Assembly (NCBI RefSeq): GCF_001375655.1
Contig: NZ_CTEN01000002.1
Coordinates: 248,001 to 312,000, forward strand
Source: Streptococcus varani
GTDB taxonomy: Bacteria; Bacillota; Bacilli; Lactobacillales; Streptococcaceae
Direction: 5' to 3'
Length of the DNA: 64,000 bases
In this document: positions 9,488 to 17,931 of the stretch, in pieces
Layout of the letters: each line of letters opens with the position of its first letter
Position numbering within the stretch: position 1 is the stretch's first letter
Notes under the pieces: model-generated
Databases searched by the model: none
The model's input: the letters and a program-made list of their open reading frames with translations, nothing else
Told to the model about the DNA's origin: nothing
Position numbers and translations under genes: made by a program

Positions 9488-10369
9488 CTATTCATCCTCC
9501 TTAAGTACACGACGTTGAACCAGAGTAATCAATCCTATAAAGGTTGTGAAGACCAAGGCAATGGAACTTGAATACCCAACCATCCGATCTGTAAAACCTT
9601 TTTGGTAAATATAATAAACCATAGTCATGGTCGAATTCATCGGACCACCCTGTGTCATAACCATCGGTTGAACAATCAACTTGAAAGCTGAAATCAAAGT
9701 TGTTAACAAGATAAAGAGGGCAGTTGGTTTTAAAAGTGGCATAGTGATATAACGAAATTGCTGGAACTTGGTGAAACCATCTAACTCAGCAGCTTCATAG
9801 ACATCGCGCGGGATATTTTGTAGACCACCTAAGAAGAGTAACATCTGATAACCAGCTCCCTGCCAGGCTGAAACCATGATAATGGCATACATAGCTTGTT
9901 TTGGACTGGTCAAGAATGGTTGAGAAGTAATGCCAATCTTGTTTAACATTGCATTTAACAAACCACTGTTGGGATTAAGCAAATAAAGCCAAAGGATAGA
10001 AATAACAGCCAAAGACATCACAACTGGTGCAAAAAAAGCGATCTTATAGAACATATTGCCTTTGCGGGGTTTATTGACAATTAAGGCCATCCCCAATGCC
10101 AAACCTAGTTGGACAGGAATAATCCATAAGACAAACTGAGCTGTATTCCAAATACTTTTTATGAATGTTGGATCTTGTGCCAATCTCAAGAAGTTTGCTA
10201 AACCAGTAAATTTACGAGCATCTGGTGTTAGCATGTAATAATCTGTAAAGGCATAATAGAAAACCATACCAACAGGTATAATCAAAAAGATGGTTAGCAG
10301 GATTAAGGCCGGCGATAAAAAAGCAAGTCCTACTAAATTTTCTTGTAACTTCTTCTTTTTTTTCATCAT
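9488..10369 (-). CDS. susT1: Sucrose ABC transporter permease SusT1
   Basis: A MalF-class sugar permease (293 residues from 10369). Helices are evident at 'LVGLAFLSPALILLTIFLII' and later, and the EAA loop reads 'EAAELDGFTKFQQFRYITMP'. The start is one of two adjacent ATG codons after TAGGAGAATA; upstream in-frame codons lack a ribosome site. Its stop codon abuts the susT2 start, so the two permeases are probably translationally coupled and form a heterodimer. It follows susX after a hairpin that could lower its expression relative to the binding protein. Confidence 0.92.
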   Translation of the reverse strand: MMKKKKKLQENLVGLAFLSPALILLTIFLIIPVGMVFYYAFTDYYMLTPDARKFTGLANFLRLAQDPTFIKSIWNTAQFVLWIIPVQLGLALGMALIVNKPRKGNMFYKIAFFAPVVMSLAVISILWLYLLNPNSGLLNAMLNKIGITSQPFLTSPKQAMYAIIMVSAWQGAGYQMLLFLGGLQNIPRDVYEAAELDGFTKFQQFRYITMPLLKPTALFILLTTLISAFKLIVQPMVMTQGGPMNSTMTMVYYIYQKGFTDRMVGYSSSIALVFTTFIGLITLVQRRVLKEDE

Positions 10370-10389
10370 TATTCTCCTATAAAAGAGAT

Positions 10390-10426
10390 GGCAGATAGTC
10401 TTGAGTGATCTCTCCAACTACCTGCC
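10390..10426 (-). terminator. Attenuator-like hairpin between susX and susT1
   Basis: GGCAGATAGT (10390-10399) pairs with ACTACCTGCC (10417-10426), a 10-bp stem with one wobble, followed on the minus strand by ATCTCTTTTATAGG. A weak terminator here would give more binding protein than permease, a common layout in sugar ABC operons. Confidence 0.55.
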
Positions 10427-10433
10427 ACTATTC

Positions 10434-11759
10434 TTATTTAGCTAAAGATTCATCAATGGCCGCTTGCATTTCTTTTGCACGAGCATCGAGAACTTTTTGT
10501 ACATCAGGATTTTGATCATAATAACTGATATCTTGCATAGCCTGTTGGAAGGCACGAGATACTTGAGGGTAAGCTACAACGACTGGACGAGCATGAGCAG
10601 TCTTGGCATTTTGCTCCATCAAGAAAGCCATTTCAGGTGATACTTGATCCTTAATCAATTCAATAGTTGATTTACGGATTGGTAAGACAGAATTTCCAAG
10701 GCTCATAATTTTGCTTGATTCCGTATTGGTAGCATATTTCACGAATTCAGCAGCAATTTCTGGTTTTTCTGATTTTGTAGTAACTGCCAATTCCCAACTT
10801 CCTGAAGGAGATACCAATTTTTTAGTTGTGTCCGATACTGGATATGGAAGGATACCGTATTCGACATCTTTATAGTTTGTTTCCATATCGTTGATTGTCC
10901 AGGAACCACTGAGAAGCATTGGGTAAATACCCGTTTCAAAACCTTTTTCAACCGGACTGACAGTAGTGTATCCTTTTTTAACCATATTTTGGATAAATTC
11001 GACAGCTTCTACTGATTCTTTACTGTTAAAATAGCCCTCAGCTTTTGTTCCCTCATCATTAACTACTGAACCACCATTGGACCAGATCAGTGGCATATAT
11101 CCGTACGGAAGCATTTCATCAATAGAATTTAATTTGAAACCGATCGCTTCTACCTTGTGGAAGTTTTTCAATTTTTCAGCAATGGCATTAAATTCTGTCC
11201 ATGTCCATGGCTTCTCAATAGTTGGTAGACTTGCTAAATCGATACCAGCATCTTTGAACATTTTCTTATTATAGTAGATTCCGACATTTGATTCTGAATA
11301 ACCAAAAGCATACATCTTGCCATCATAAGTTCCTTGTTGCTTGATAGAGTCCAACACATCATCCATGTCCGCATCTTTTAGGTATTCATCCAATGGAATA
11401 ATTACTTTAGAATGAGCATAAGCAGCTGTATTTGGTCCGTCAAGAGTGATGATATCAGGAAGGCTATTGGTTGACACTGCGGCATTAACCTTGTCTTCAT
11501 ATCCACCACCACTTCCGCTACGAGGAATATACTCGGTAACAACTTTGTAGTCACCATCGTGCTCTTTGTTAAAGCCGTCTACGATTTCTTGCCAAGCTTT
11601 CCCTTCTGCAGTTTCATCTGAGAATTGAACCCAAACTTTGACTTCATTCTTGTCAGAAGCTGAAGAACCTCCTGAACCCGAACCAGCACATCCCGCAAGA
11701 ACCGTTGCTCCCATAGTTGCAAGGGTGGCAAATTGAATCAAACTTTTCCGCATTTTCAT
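10434..11759 (-). CDS. susX: Sucrose-binding lipoprotein SusX
   Basis: An extracellular solute-binding protein (family 1) of 441 residues with start at 11759, where AGGAGG lies 8 nt upstream; the frame is open for 67 more codons upstream but those overlap the operators. The signal peptide ends in the lipobox 'VLAGCAGSGSGG', so the mature protein is lipid-anchored at the Cys. The body contains typical features such as 'VWVQFSDETAEGKAWQEIVD' and the hinge region. It delivers sucrose to SusT1/SusT2. First gene of the operon, directly downstream of a consensus promoter with two LacI-type operators. Confidence 0.93.
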   Translation of the reverse strand: MKMRKSLIQFATLATMGATVLAGCAGSGSGGSSASDKNEVKVWVQFSDETAEGKAWQEIVDGFNKEHDGDYKVVTEYIPRSGSGGGYEDKVNAAVSTNSLPDIITLDGPNTAAYAHSKVIIPLDEYLKDADMDDVLDSIKQQGTYDGKMYAFGYSESNVGIYYNKKMFKDAGIDLASLPTIEKPWTWTEFNAIAEKLKNFHKVEAIGFKLNSIDEMLPYGYMPLIWSNGGSVVNDEGTKAEGYFNSKESVEAVEFIQNMVKKGYTTVSPVEKGFETGIYPMLLSGSWTINDMETNYKDVEYGILPYPVSDTTKKLVSPSGSWELAVTTKSEKPEIAAEFVKYATNTESSKIMSLGNSVLPIRKSTIELIKDQVSPEMAFLMEQNAKTAHARPVVVAYPQVSRAFQQAMQDISYYDQNPDVQKVLDARAKEMQAAIDESLAK

Positions 11760-11787
11760 GTCGGACCTCCTAGTTTTTTCTTTTTTT

Positions 11788-11854
11788 TGGAAACGTTTCA
11801 ATTTTATTTCAAAACAGAAAGCCATTTGGCTTTTGTTTTTTTGGAAACGTTTCA
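11788..11854. promoter_or_regulatory. Two SusR-type operators
   Basis: The sequence TGGAAACGTTTCA occurs twice, at 11788-11800 and 11842-11854, each containing the perfect palindrome GAAACGTTTC. They lie 54 bp apart in the leader between the promoter and the susX start. Both resemble LacI/GalR-family operators and are the natural targets of SusR encoded upstream. Confidence 0.8.
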
Positions 11855-11867
11855 TTTGTTTGATATC

Positions 11868-11896
11868 ATTATAAGCGCTTTCAAATATCTTGTCAA
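11868..11896 (-). promoter_or_regulatory. sus operon promoter with cre-like site in the spacer
   Basis: On the minus strand TTGACA (11891-11896), a 17-bp spacer and TATAAT (11868-11873) form a perfect sigma-70/A promoter. The spacer contains TGAAAGCGCT, matching most of the CcpA cre consensus, which would allow catabolite repression by direct promoter occlusion. Confidence 0.85.
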
Positions 11897-11934
11897 GTAT
11901 TTCTATAAATTTTTTTAAAAAATTATCGAGAAAA

Positions 11935-12918
11935 TTATCGAGTCGTTCCACCCTCGACAAATTCCACTGGTAGAACCTGTCTGGATTTTGGTTCTAATCC
12001 ATTTATCAAGTCTAGTAATGACTTAACCGCTTCTTTGGCTAACAAGTCGGTCGGTTGTTTTATTGAAGATAATAAATAATCTTGATCTACCGCTGTTTTT
12101 AGACCATCAAAACCAATAATCTGATAATCTTTTGGTGCTACTTTGCTAAGTTCTCCCATGATCTTCATAATTCTCAAAGCCATAAAGTCATTAACAGCAA
12201 AAATTCCATCAATACTAGGATTTTCTATCAAGAAATTTTTAATCTTGACTTCCAAATCATCAATTGGTTCCGGTAAAATTAGTTTAGAAAGTGAACATCC
12301 CCTTTCTTCAGCTACTTGAAAAAATCCATCTTTACGAAAATCTGTTTCATTTCGATAAATATTTTCCCCACCAATATAAGCAAGATTTTTACAGCCTCTT
12401 TTAATCAATTCTTGTGCTGCTAACTGTCCACCAGCAAAGTTATCCGAAGTGACATAAGGTACTTTTTCTGAGAAATGACGGTCAATACTGACAAAAGGCA
12501 GGTTAGAGGAGATATAGTTATCAATGTCAGAGTAGGTAATCCCAATGATGCCATCCACCTTATTGTTCTTCAACATTTCAATATATTCAATCTCAGTGGA
12601 TGCATCAGATTCTACATTACAAATAAAGAGTTTGTAATTTTTTTTGCTTAAGTTTTTCTCCACATGGTAAGCAAATTCAGAAAAGAATGGATGCCAGATG
12701 GTTGGTAGAATAATCGCAATGGTATTGCTACGATTCGTTTTCAAACCACGAGCGTATTCATCCGGTTGGTAATTAAGCTCTTCAATGGCATCTTGAACTT
12801 TTTTTAAAGTTGATTCTTTTACATTGTAGCCATTCACAACTCTTGAAACAGTGCCTAGCCCCACCCCTGCCAAGTGAGCAACATCTTTCATTGTCATAGA
12901 TTTTTTTAGGTCTTTCAT
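11935..12918 (-). CDS. susR: LacI-family sucrose operon repressor SusR
   Basis: A 327-residue LacI/GalR regulator: N-terminal helix-turn-helix 'TMKDVAHLAGVGLGTVSRVV' and hinge, then a periplasmic-binding-protein-like sensor ('GIIGITYSDIDNYI', 'IDGIFAVNDFMALRIMKIMG'). The ATG at 12918 has GGAGTGAGAAC upstream. It should repress the sus operon at the two GAAACGTTTC operators about 80-150 bp downstream of its own stop codon; whether sucrose or a derivative is the inducer cannot be read here. A cre site lies upstream of the gene. Confidence 0.9.
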   Translation of the reverse strand: MKDLKKSMTMKDVAHLAGVGLGTVSRVVNGYNVKESTLKKVQDAIEELNYQPDEYARGLKTNRSNTIAIILPTIWHPFFSEFAYHVEKNLSKKNYKLFICNVESDASTEIEYIEMLKNNKVDGIIGITYSDIDNYISSNLPFVSIDRHFSEKVPYVTSDNFAGGQLAAQELIKRGCKNLAYIGGENIYRNETDFRKDGFFQVAEERGCSLSKLILPEPIDDLEVKIKNFLIENPSIDGIFAVNDFMALRIMKIMGELSKVAPKDYQIIGFDGLKTAVDQDYLLSSIKQPTDLLAKEAVKSLLDLINGLEPKSRQVLPVEFVEGGTTR

Positions 12919-12956
12919 GTTCTCACTCCTTCGTTTTTAACCATTCTAGCACGAAA

Positions 12957-12970
12957 TGCAATCGTTTTCA
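12957..12970. promoter_or_regulatory. cre (CcpA) site upstream of susR
   Basis: TGCAATCGTTTTCA matches the cre consensus TGNAANCGNTNNCA at every fixed position and lies 39 bp upstream of the susR start codon. Confidence 0.65.
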
Positions 12971-13369
12971 AGTTTCTTACATTTTTTTACAGCATTTTAA
13001 ATAACCATATAGAAACATAAAAACTTCATTCCTCACCATTTTATTCTATGGCTTTAGCAAGAACTTGGTAACCTAATAAAATCCATTATCCATTTCTCTC
13101 TTTCAAGATCATCTTATATTTTTAAAGCATCCAAGACACTAAAGAATAGAATGTTCTCATTATTTTACGTGGAATTTTTTAAATCTTCAACTAATGATTA
13201 AGTTTTAGTTTTAGTTTTTATATAAAGAAAAAATAGTCCGGACGTGGACTGTTTCTTCAACAAACTATTTCCATTTTTCAAGTTTCTGTGAAAGAATTCT
13301 TGTGCATCGTATTAATAAGCCATAGCTGAAACTGCAAAATTAAAGCCTATTTGACTTATTTTTGAAAAA
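12971..13369. other. AT-rich intergenic stretch without a gene
   Basis: About 400 bp between the susR upstream region and the nox terminator. I see no open frame with a ribosome site and no recognisable repeat. Tracts such as repeated GTTTTA units near 13200 are simply low complexity. Confidence 0.5.
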
Positions 13370-13395
13370 GAGCATTTCCACCTCTGGAAATGCTC
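13365..13395 (-). terminator. Intrinsic terminator of nox
   Basis: GAGCATTTCC (13370-13379) pairs perfectly with GGAAATGCTC (13386-13395) around a 6-nt loop. On the minus strand it is followed by TTTTTC. It lies ~150 bp past the nox stop, giving nox a long 3' untranslated region that contains two further hairpins. Confidence 0.8.
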
Positions 13396-13421
13396 TTATT
13401 CTCACTTCTCTCATGTTTCTA

Positions 13422-13500
13422 TGCAGTGGCTAAAAAGGTAAAGACCTTCCTCGCTTTCAAATTTCTAGGCGAGGGTTAAAAGGTCTTAGCTATCACTGCA
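13422..13500. repeat. 79-bp interrupted inverted repeat in the nox 3' region
   Basis: TGCAGTGGCTAA at the left end pairs with TTAGCTATCACTGCA at the right end with a 3-nt bulge. Inside, AAGACCTT pairs with AAGGTCTT and CCTCGC with GCGAGG. The result is one long imperfect stem upstream of the nox terminator. Function unknown. Confidence 0.6.
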
Positions 13501-13521
13501 TTTATAGTTCCAGGCAGTGAG

Positions 13522-13548
13522 CTAAAACAATCCACTGGATTGTTTTAG
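13522..13548. repeat. 12-bp perfect hairpin overlapping the nox stop codon
   Basis: CTAAAACAATCC and GGATTGTTTTAG pair perfectly around a 3-nt loop. No T-run follows on the nox strand, so it is not a standard terminator. A hairpin with the same CC-loop-GG core and a different outer stem occurs at 44040-44064 upstream of pheS. Confidence 0.6.
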
Positions 13549-14915
13549 TCCTTCGCACCAAGTGCTGCCATTGTGATGTAGTTGTATGGCTTGTTAAAGT
13601 GTGGCAAGAAGAAGATATCTGTCAAGGCCAATTTCTCAATGGTTACGCCTTCTTGGATAGCCAATGAGAACATATGGATACCCATTGAGATATCTTCGCG
13701 TGCAACCATTTGTGCCCCGAGAATGCGACGTGAGTCTTTATCATAAACGATCTTGATGGTTACTGGGAAGTTACCATGTTCGATAAATTCTGGTTTTTGG
13801 TTGTCAGTGTACTCAGTTACTGCTGCGTTGAAACCGTTACGAGTAGCTTTTTCAAGTGTCAAACCAGTTGATACCATGTGAAGACCATAGATTGAGATAC
13901 CGTTTGAACCTTGCACACCGATACCTTCAAGGTCAGTTCCACAAGCATTATGAGCCGCTACGATACCAGTACGCACAGCGTTTGATGCAAGGGCGATGTA
14001 GCCTGTTTCGCGAGTTGCATTATCGTAGATTGTCGCACAGTCACCGATTGCGTAAACACCTGGGATGGAAGTTTCTTGGTGTTTGTTGACAAGGAAGGCA
14101 CCATTACGGAAACGCTCGATATTGTCACCTGCAAAAGCAGTATTTGGACGGAAACCTACAGCCAAGATAACCATATCCACATCATATTCAGCCTTATCAG
14201 TAATAATTTTTTCAACTTTTCCATTACCAGCAACTTCTTTAACTGTTTGACCGAATGCCAATTGGATGCCGTTATCTTCCATATTTTTAGCCATCATATC
14301 TGTCAAGTCTTTATCATAGTATCCTGCAAGACATGTGTCAACAACATCAATCAAAACAACTTCTTTACCTTTACGTTGGAAGGCTTCAGCAAGCTCAACA
14401 CCAATGTAACCAGCACCAACAACGGCTACACGTTTGATGTCTTTGTTTTCAAGACGCTCAATAACATCAGCAGAGTTTTGGTACAATTTAACAAATTGAA
14501 GGTTTTCAAGAGTTGATTCAAATTCGTATGAACCTGGTTTGAATTCAGCACCTTTGATTGGTGGCAAGATTGGTTGGGAACCAGTTGCGAAGATCAATTT
14601 GTCATAGCTTTCTACATGCTCTTTCCCATCTACAAGCGCTGTAACAGTTTTTGCATCGTAGTCGATATGTTGAACTGGAGATTCCATGTATACTTTCGCA
14701 CCCATTGATTCCAATTGCTCTTTATCTGAATAGAAAAGTCCTTCTGGCCCAGCAATTTGTTCACCGATCCAAAGAGCCATGCCACAGCCTAAGAAAGAAA
14801 TGTTTGAGTTTTGGTCGAAAACAACAATCTCGTTTGCATCTCCATAAGTTGACAACATAGTTTTGATACATGCAGTACCTGCATGGTTTGCACCAACAAC
14901 AACGATTTTAGACAT
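13545..14915 (-). CDS. nox: NADH oxidase, water-forming (Nox)
   Basis: A 456-residue flavoprotein of the CoA-disulfide reductase-like class. It has the FAD motif '[10 protein letters not shown]' at the N-terminus, the redox-active Cys in '[11 protein letters not shown]' (about residue 44), the NAD-binding motif '[15 protein letters not shown]' and the second FAD motif '[10 protein letters not shown]'. It reduces O2 to water with NADH, regenerating NAD+ and protecting against oxygen. Start ATG at 14915. Its promoter reads TTGAAA-17 bp-TATAAT (14956-14984). It is divergent from the eetA-like gene and next to the EET genes, which use the same NADH pool. Confidence 0.95.
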   Translation of the reverse strand: MSKIVVVGANHAGTACIKTMLSTYGDANEIVVFDQNSNISFLGCGMALWIGEQIAGPEGLFYSDKEQLESMGAKVYMESPVQHIDYDAKTVTALVDGKEHVESYDKLIFATGSQPILPPIKGAEFKPGSYEFESTLENLQFVKLYQNSADVIERLENKDIKRVAVVGAGYIGVELAEAFQRKGKEVVLIDVVDTCLAGYYDKDLTDMMAKNMEDNGIQLAFGQTVKEVAGNGKVEKIITDKAEYDVDMVILAVGFRPNTAFAGDNIERFRNGAFLVNKHQETSIPGVYAIGDCATIYDNATRETGYIALASNAVRTGIVAAHNACGTDLEGIGVQGSNGISIYGLHMVSTGLTLEKATRNGFNAAVTEYTDNQKPEFIEHGNFPVTIKIVYDKDSRRILGAQMVAREDISMGIHMFSLAIQEGVTIEKLALTDIFFLPHFNKPYNYITMAALGAKD

Positions 14916-14955
14916 AGTAAAATCTCACTTTCAAAAAATATATTTTTACTCCTAC

Positions 14956-14984
14956 ATTATAATTGATTATGTTACCGATTTCAA
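14956..14984 (-). promoter_or_regulatory. nox promoter
   Basis: TTGAAA (14979-14984), 17-bp spacer, TATAAT (14956-14961) on the minus strand. Two TCACAA half-sites lie upstream at 15002-15007 and 15017-15022; they resemble half Rex boxes but stand in direct orientation. Confidence 0.75.
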
Positions 14985-15061
14985 TGAATATGCTCAGTCA
15001 ATCACAATTATATATATCACAAACACTTTATTGATTTCTAAATAATTACAATTTTATCAAG

Positions 15062-15090
15062 TTCAGATAGCAGAGTTTTTATGGTATAAT
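15062..15090 (+). promoter_or_regulatory. Promoter of the eetA-like gene
   Basis: TTCAGA (15062-15067), 17-bp spacer and TATAAT (15085-15090) preceded by TGG, giving an extended -10 element. The start codon follows 35 bp downstream. Confidence 0.7.
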
Positions 15091-15125
15091 AGTCAAGTTA
15101 ATGACATTATAGAATTGAGTCCGAA

Positions 15126-15551
15126 ATGAAAGAAATTTTAAAGCAATTTCGACCATTTGATTTTATTTTGATTGGCCTAGCCCTCCTCCTCTCTTTTACA
15201 CCAGCTATTGTAAGCACTTATGTCTACAATCAGGCTGCAAATGAGGAAAGTAAGTTAGTCGCAATCGTTTCTATCAATGGTGAAATCGTTGATGAGTTGC
15301 CTCTTCAAGAAGGCGACCACACAGAAAAAACCTATTGTCCAAATCCTGGACAGTACAATATTGTCGAAGTTGATGGTACTTCTATCCGAGTTCGTGAGGA
15401 TAATAGTCCTGACCAGATTGCAGTTAATACCGGTTGGATAAATAAGCGAGGTCAAATCTTAGTTTGTCTCCCCCATCAATTACTGATTGAGATTGTTGAA
15501 AGAGGAGATCCCTCTGAACAAAATGAGGATGAATTGATTTTGCCATTGTAA
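15126..15551 (+). CDS. eetA: EetA-like NusG domain II membrane-anchored protein
   Basis: A 141-residue protein with one N-terminal membrane helix (about residues 15-35, 'FILIGLALLLSFTPAIVSTY') and an extracellular NusG-II/DUF-type domain ending 'GQILVCLPHQLLIEIVER'. Small membrane proteins with this domain occur in the flavin-based EET locus of Listeria, where EetA works with EetB in electron export. The domain assignment is by motif resemblance; the EET role is inferred from the adjacent dmkA, fmnB, pplA-like, dmkB, ndh2 and eetB genes. It points toward dmkA, with a shared bidirectional terminator between them. Confidence 0.75.
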   Translation: MKEILKQFRPFDFILIGLALLLSFTPAIVSTYVYNQAANEESKLVAIVSINGEIVDELPLQEGDHTEKTYCPNPGQYNIVEVDGTSIRVREDNSPDQIAVNTGWINKRGQILVCLPHQLLIEIVERGDPSEQNEDELILPL

Positions 15552-15702
15552 AAGAAACTAACAAATAGGACGCAAATAGATAGCAATTTACTTCAAAATT
15601 TTCAAGATAAGATATAGATCAAGTTTTGATCTGAATAAAAAGAGATATTCCAAATCTTGTACTTACAAATTGAATGACTATTCAAAAAAAGCATAAAATA
15701 AT

Positions 15703-15747
15703 AAAAGCATAGAACCTTTTTTCTTAGAGTATCGGTTCTATGCTTTT
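15703..15747. terminator. Bidirectional terminator between eetA and dmkA
   Basis: AAAAGCATAGAACC (15703-15716) pairs perfectly with GGTTCTATGCTTTT (15734-15747), a 14-bp stem. T-rich tails follow on the + side and A-rich (T on minus) on the other. It serves both convergent genes. Nothing else is recognisable in 15552-15804. Confidence 0.85.
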
Positions 15748-15804
15748 TATTATATTTTTTAAAATAGTAGTCACAATAAAGTGTCAAGTCAGTCTTCCTA
15801 CAGA

Positions 15805-16764
15805 TTACTTCAGGAACAAAGCAATCAATAATGCTAAAACATACATTCCTGAGAAGAGAACAAAATTCTTTATTGAATTCACAAAGGTTTGCGATTTTAT
15901 TTGAATCTTACGAAATCGCACTAAATTTTTGCCAAATGGAAGAACTAAAATCAAACCAAGCAGGATCCAAAGTGGCAAAAAGCCAAATACTGCATATAGG
16001 ATCCACATTATCCATGGCACTATGCTCAAAATAGTATAGAGAAAAATCCCACCCTTTGGACCAATGTAGTGAACAATTGTAAAACGATTGTTACGTAAAT
16101 CTTGCTCATAATCACAGAGATTATTGGCTAACATGATATTGGCAATAAGGCAAATGAGGGGAATAGACATAAAGAAAATCTTTAAGGTCTCCCAGAAATA
16201 CCAATCAATTTTTACAAGACCCGAACTCAGTGACCAGGTCGAAGCTAAAAAACCTGCTGGTGCTTGGATATACACTGCTAAGAAAAAGATAGCAAAACCC
16301 ATGGTAACTCCCGAGAACAATTCACCGAGCGGTAAGCGGGATAGAGGCATGGGACCGAAAGTATAAAAAATTCCAATAAGGAAGCATAAAGTCCCTAGAG
16401 GCAACAAGATAAAATCCGTCCGCCAAACCAAAATCAAAGAAAATAAGATGGAAATGGTCAGTAGAGCCAAAATGATACCAACCATCTCCTTGAAGTCTAG
16501 TTCATGCTTGCCCAAAACGTTTTCTTGAGACTTATAGTCCTTATCCACTGCTTTATGGTAATCCATCGTATTATTAATAGCAGTTGTACACATATCAAAA
16601 GCGACAACAGCAACTACAAACAAAAAAGTATTGAGCCAATTCAGTTGTCCATAGTAATAAAGTGACCAGAGAAGACCAATCATCATTGGAAAAACACTAG
16701 CTACCTTGGTTTTTAATTCGACAAACTCTAAAAAAACGGCTAGGGATAAATTTTTAATCGACAA
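15805..16764 (-). CDS. dmkA: 1,4-dihydroxy-2-naphthoate prenyltransferase (MenA/DmkA type)
   Basis: A 319-residue UbiA-family membrane enzyme with about eight hydrophobic helices. The two Asp-rich motifs are visible: 'INNTMDYHKAVDKDYKSQEN' and 'LANNLCDYEQDLRNNRFTI'. It attaches a polyprenyl chain to DHNA to give demethylmenaquinone. The rest of the menaquinone pathway is not in this window, and streptococci generally lack it, so the DHNA is probably taken up from neighbours. In the Listeria EET locus the same enzyme makes a dedicated quinone for Ndh2. It overlaps fmnB by 11 bp and is last in its operon. Confidence 0.88.
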   Translation of the reverse strand: MSIKNLSLAVFLEFVELKTKVASVFPMMIGLLWSLYYYGQLNWLNTFLFVVAVVAFDMCTTAINNTMDYHKAVDKDYKSQENVLGKHELDFKEMVGIILALLTISILFSLILVWRTDFILLPLGTLCFLIGIFYTFGPMPLSRLPLGELFSGVTMGFAIFFLAVYIQAPAGFLASTWSLSSGLVKIDWYFWETLKIFFMSIPLICLIANIMLANNLCDYEQDLRNNRFTIVHYIGPKGGIFLYTILSIVPWIMWILYAVFGFLPLWILLGLILVLPFGKNLVRFRKIQIKSQTFVNSIKNFVLFSGMYVLALLIALFLK

Positions 16765-17803
16765 GATGATACTCCTCGTTGGTTAATTCAAATGATTTCT
16801 TTAGACCTTTGGATAGGTGGACACCGTGTTCCTTATCAATAAAGACTGCCTCCACCCCTTCTAGTTTGTTGATATAATCCATACCTTCTTGGATACCCAA
16901 GACAAAAAGTGTTGTCGAAAGTGCATCTCCCTGTGTAGAAGTGTCCGTAAAGACCGTTACACCTGAAATGTTATTGTCGACTGGGTAGCCAGTCCTAGGG
17001 TCTAGAATATGATGATAGATTTTACCATCCACTTCAATATAGCGTTCATAGATGCCTGAAGTGACAATAGAACGATTGGTCTGGAAAACATTTCCTACCG
17101 TTGCTCCTCTAGTCTTATCCGGATCTTGTACACCAACCTTCCACCCATTGTCATGATTTGGAGAGGTTCCCATTACGACTACATTTCCACCGAGATTAAT
17201 GATGGCTGCAGTGATGCCTGCCTTCTCAAAGATTTTTTCAACTTGGTCAGCGATATAGCCCTTCGAAATAGCTCCCAATTCCAAACTCATCCCTTTATCA
17301 ATGTAAACTGTCTTTTCTTTTTTATCTAGTTTTACCTTGTGATAATCTACAAAAGGCAAGGCTGCCTCAATCTCAGACTGTTCTGGTTTTCGAGCATTTT
17401 CTTCTCCAATATTCCACAGTTTGTTGACAACACCAATGGTAATATCAAAGCGACCATGACTATTTTTTGAAGTCTCAAGGGCCGTTTCAATCAGTTCAAA
17501 GGTGCGATCATCAACCTTGACTGCTTTTTCACCGGCGGATTTATTGATGCGATCAATGTCTGAACCTTCCAATGTTGTTGACAGAAGCCCTTCCATCTCT
17601 TTGATATAGTCCACAGCCTGATCCATCACCTTTTCCTGATTTTCATGATAAATACTGAGCTGGACAACTGTATGAAGGAGAGATTCCGTTCGAGTCAACG
17701 GAGTTTTCACCACCGCTAACTCACTAGTCCTACTCTGTCCACCACATGCCACCAAAAACAAGATGGAAAATGTAAAAAGCAAGCCAGCGATTATTTTTTT
17801 CAT
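16754..17803 (-). CDS. fmnB: ApbE-family FMN transferase lipoprotein (FmnB type)
   Basis: A 349-residue exported ApbE protein. The signal peptide 'IIAGLLFTFSILFLVACGGQ' ends in the lipobox LVAC. Family motifs include 'LELGAISKGYIADQV', 'INLGGNVVVMG', 'HILDPRTGYPVD' and the metal-binding Asp region 'QGDALSTTLFVLG'. ApbE enzymes transfer FMN from FAD to a Thr/Ser in a [ST]GA[TS] motif of target proteins outside the membrane. The two lipoproteins encoded just upstream carry such motifs and are the evident substrates. Start ATG 17803 with AGAGGGAA. An attenuator-like hairpin separates it from the first lipoprotein gene. Confidence 0.92.
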   Translation of the reverse strand: MKKIIAGLLFTFSILFLVACGGQSRTSELAVVKTPLTRTESLLHTVVQLSIYHENQEKVMDQAVDYIKEMEGLLSTTLEGSDIDRINKSAGEKAVKVDDRTFELIETALETSKNSHGRFDITIGVVNKLWNIGEENARKPEQSEIEAALPFVDYHKVKLDKKEKTVYIDKGMSLELGAISKGYIADQVEKIFEKAGITAAIINLGGNVVVMGTSPNHDNGWKVGVQDPDKTRGATVGNVFQTNRSIVTSGIYERYIEVDGKIYHHILDPRTGYPVDNNISGVTVFTDTSTQGDALSTTLFVLGIQEGMDYINKLEGVEAVFIDKEHGVHLSKGLKKSFELTNEEYHLVD

Positions 17804-17831
17804 CAGATTATTCCCTCTAAAATTAATGAAA

Positions 17832-17875
17832 AAGATGAGACAAAGCTCCGATAGTTCGGAAATTTATCCCATCTT
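17832..17875 (-). terminator. Attenuator/terminator hairpin between lipoprotein gene and fmnB
   Basis: On the minus strand AAGATG-GA-AAA-TCCGA pairs with TCGGA-TTT-TC-CATCTT with small internal mismatches, and TTTTTC follows. A second hairpin (CCAGTAG/CTACTGG) lies just upstream at about 17888-17914. Partial read-through would keep enzyme levels below lipoprotein levels. Confidence 0.65.
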
Positions 17876-17931
17876 AAATACTTTCCAGTAGTGAAACAAT
17901 TCCTCTACTGGTAGCTGATTAGCTTAGCTTC

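Noticed and set aside
13200..13260. Repeated GTTTTA-like units upstream of nox, considered as a CRISPR remnant
   Set aside because: The units are too short and irregular, with no spacers and no cas genes in the window.
13545..14915. nox as a CoA-disulfide reductase or H2O2-forming oxidase
   Set aside because: The single Cys in the [10 protein letters not shown] context and the length match water-forming streptococcal Nox best.
15602..15787. 61-codon minus-strand frame between eetA and dmkA
   Set aside because: It runs through the bidirectional terminator, has no ribosome site and an unlikely composition (Tyr/Lys/Phe-rich translation of AT-rich DNA).
16754..17803. ApbE protein as a thiamine biosynthesis enzyme
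   Set aside because: That is an outdated family name; the lipobox and adjacent flavinylation targets indicate an FMN transferase.
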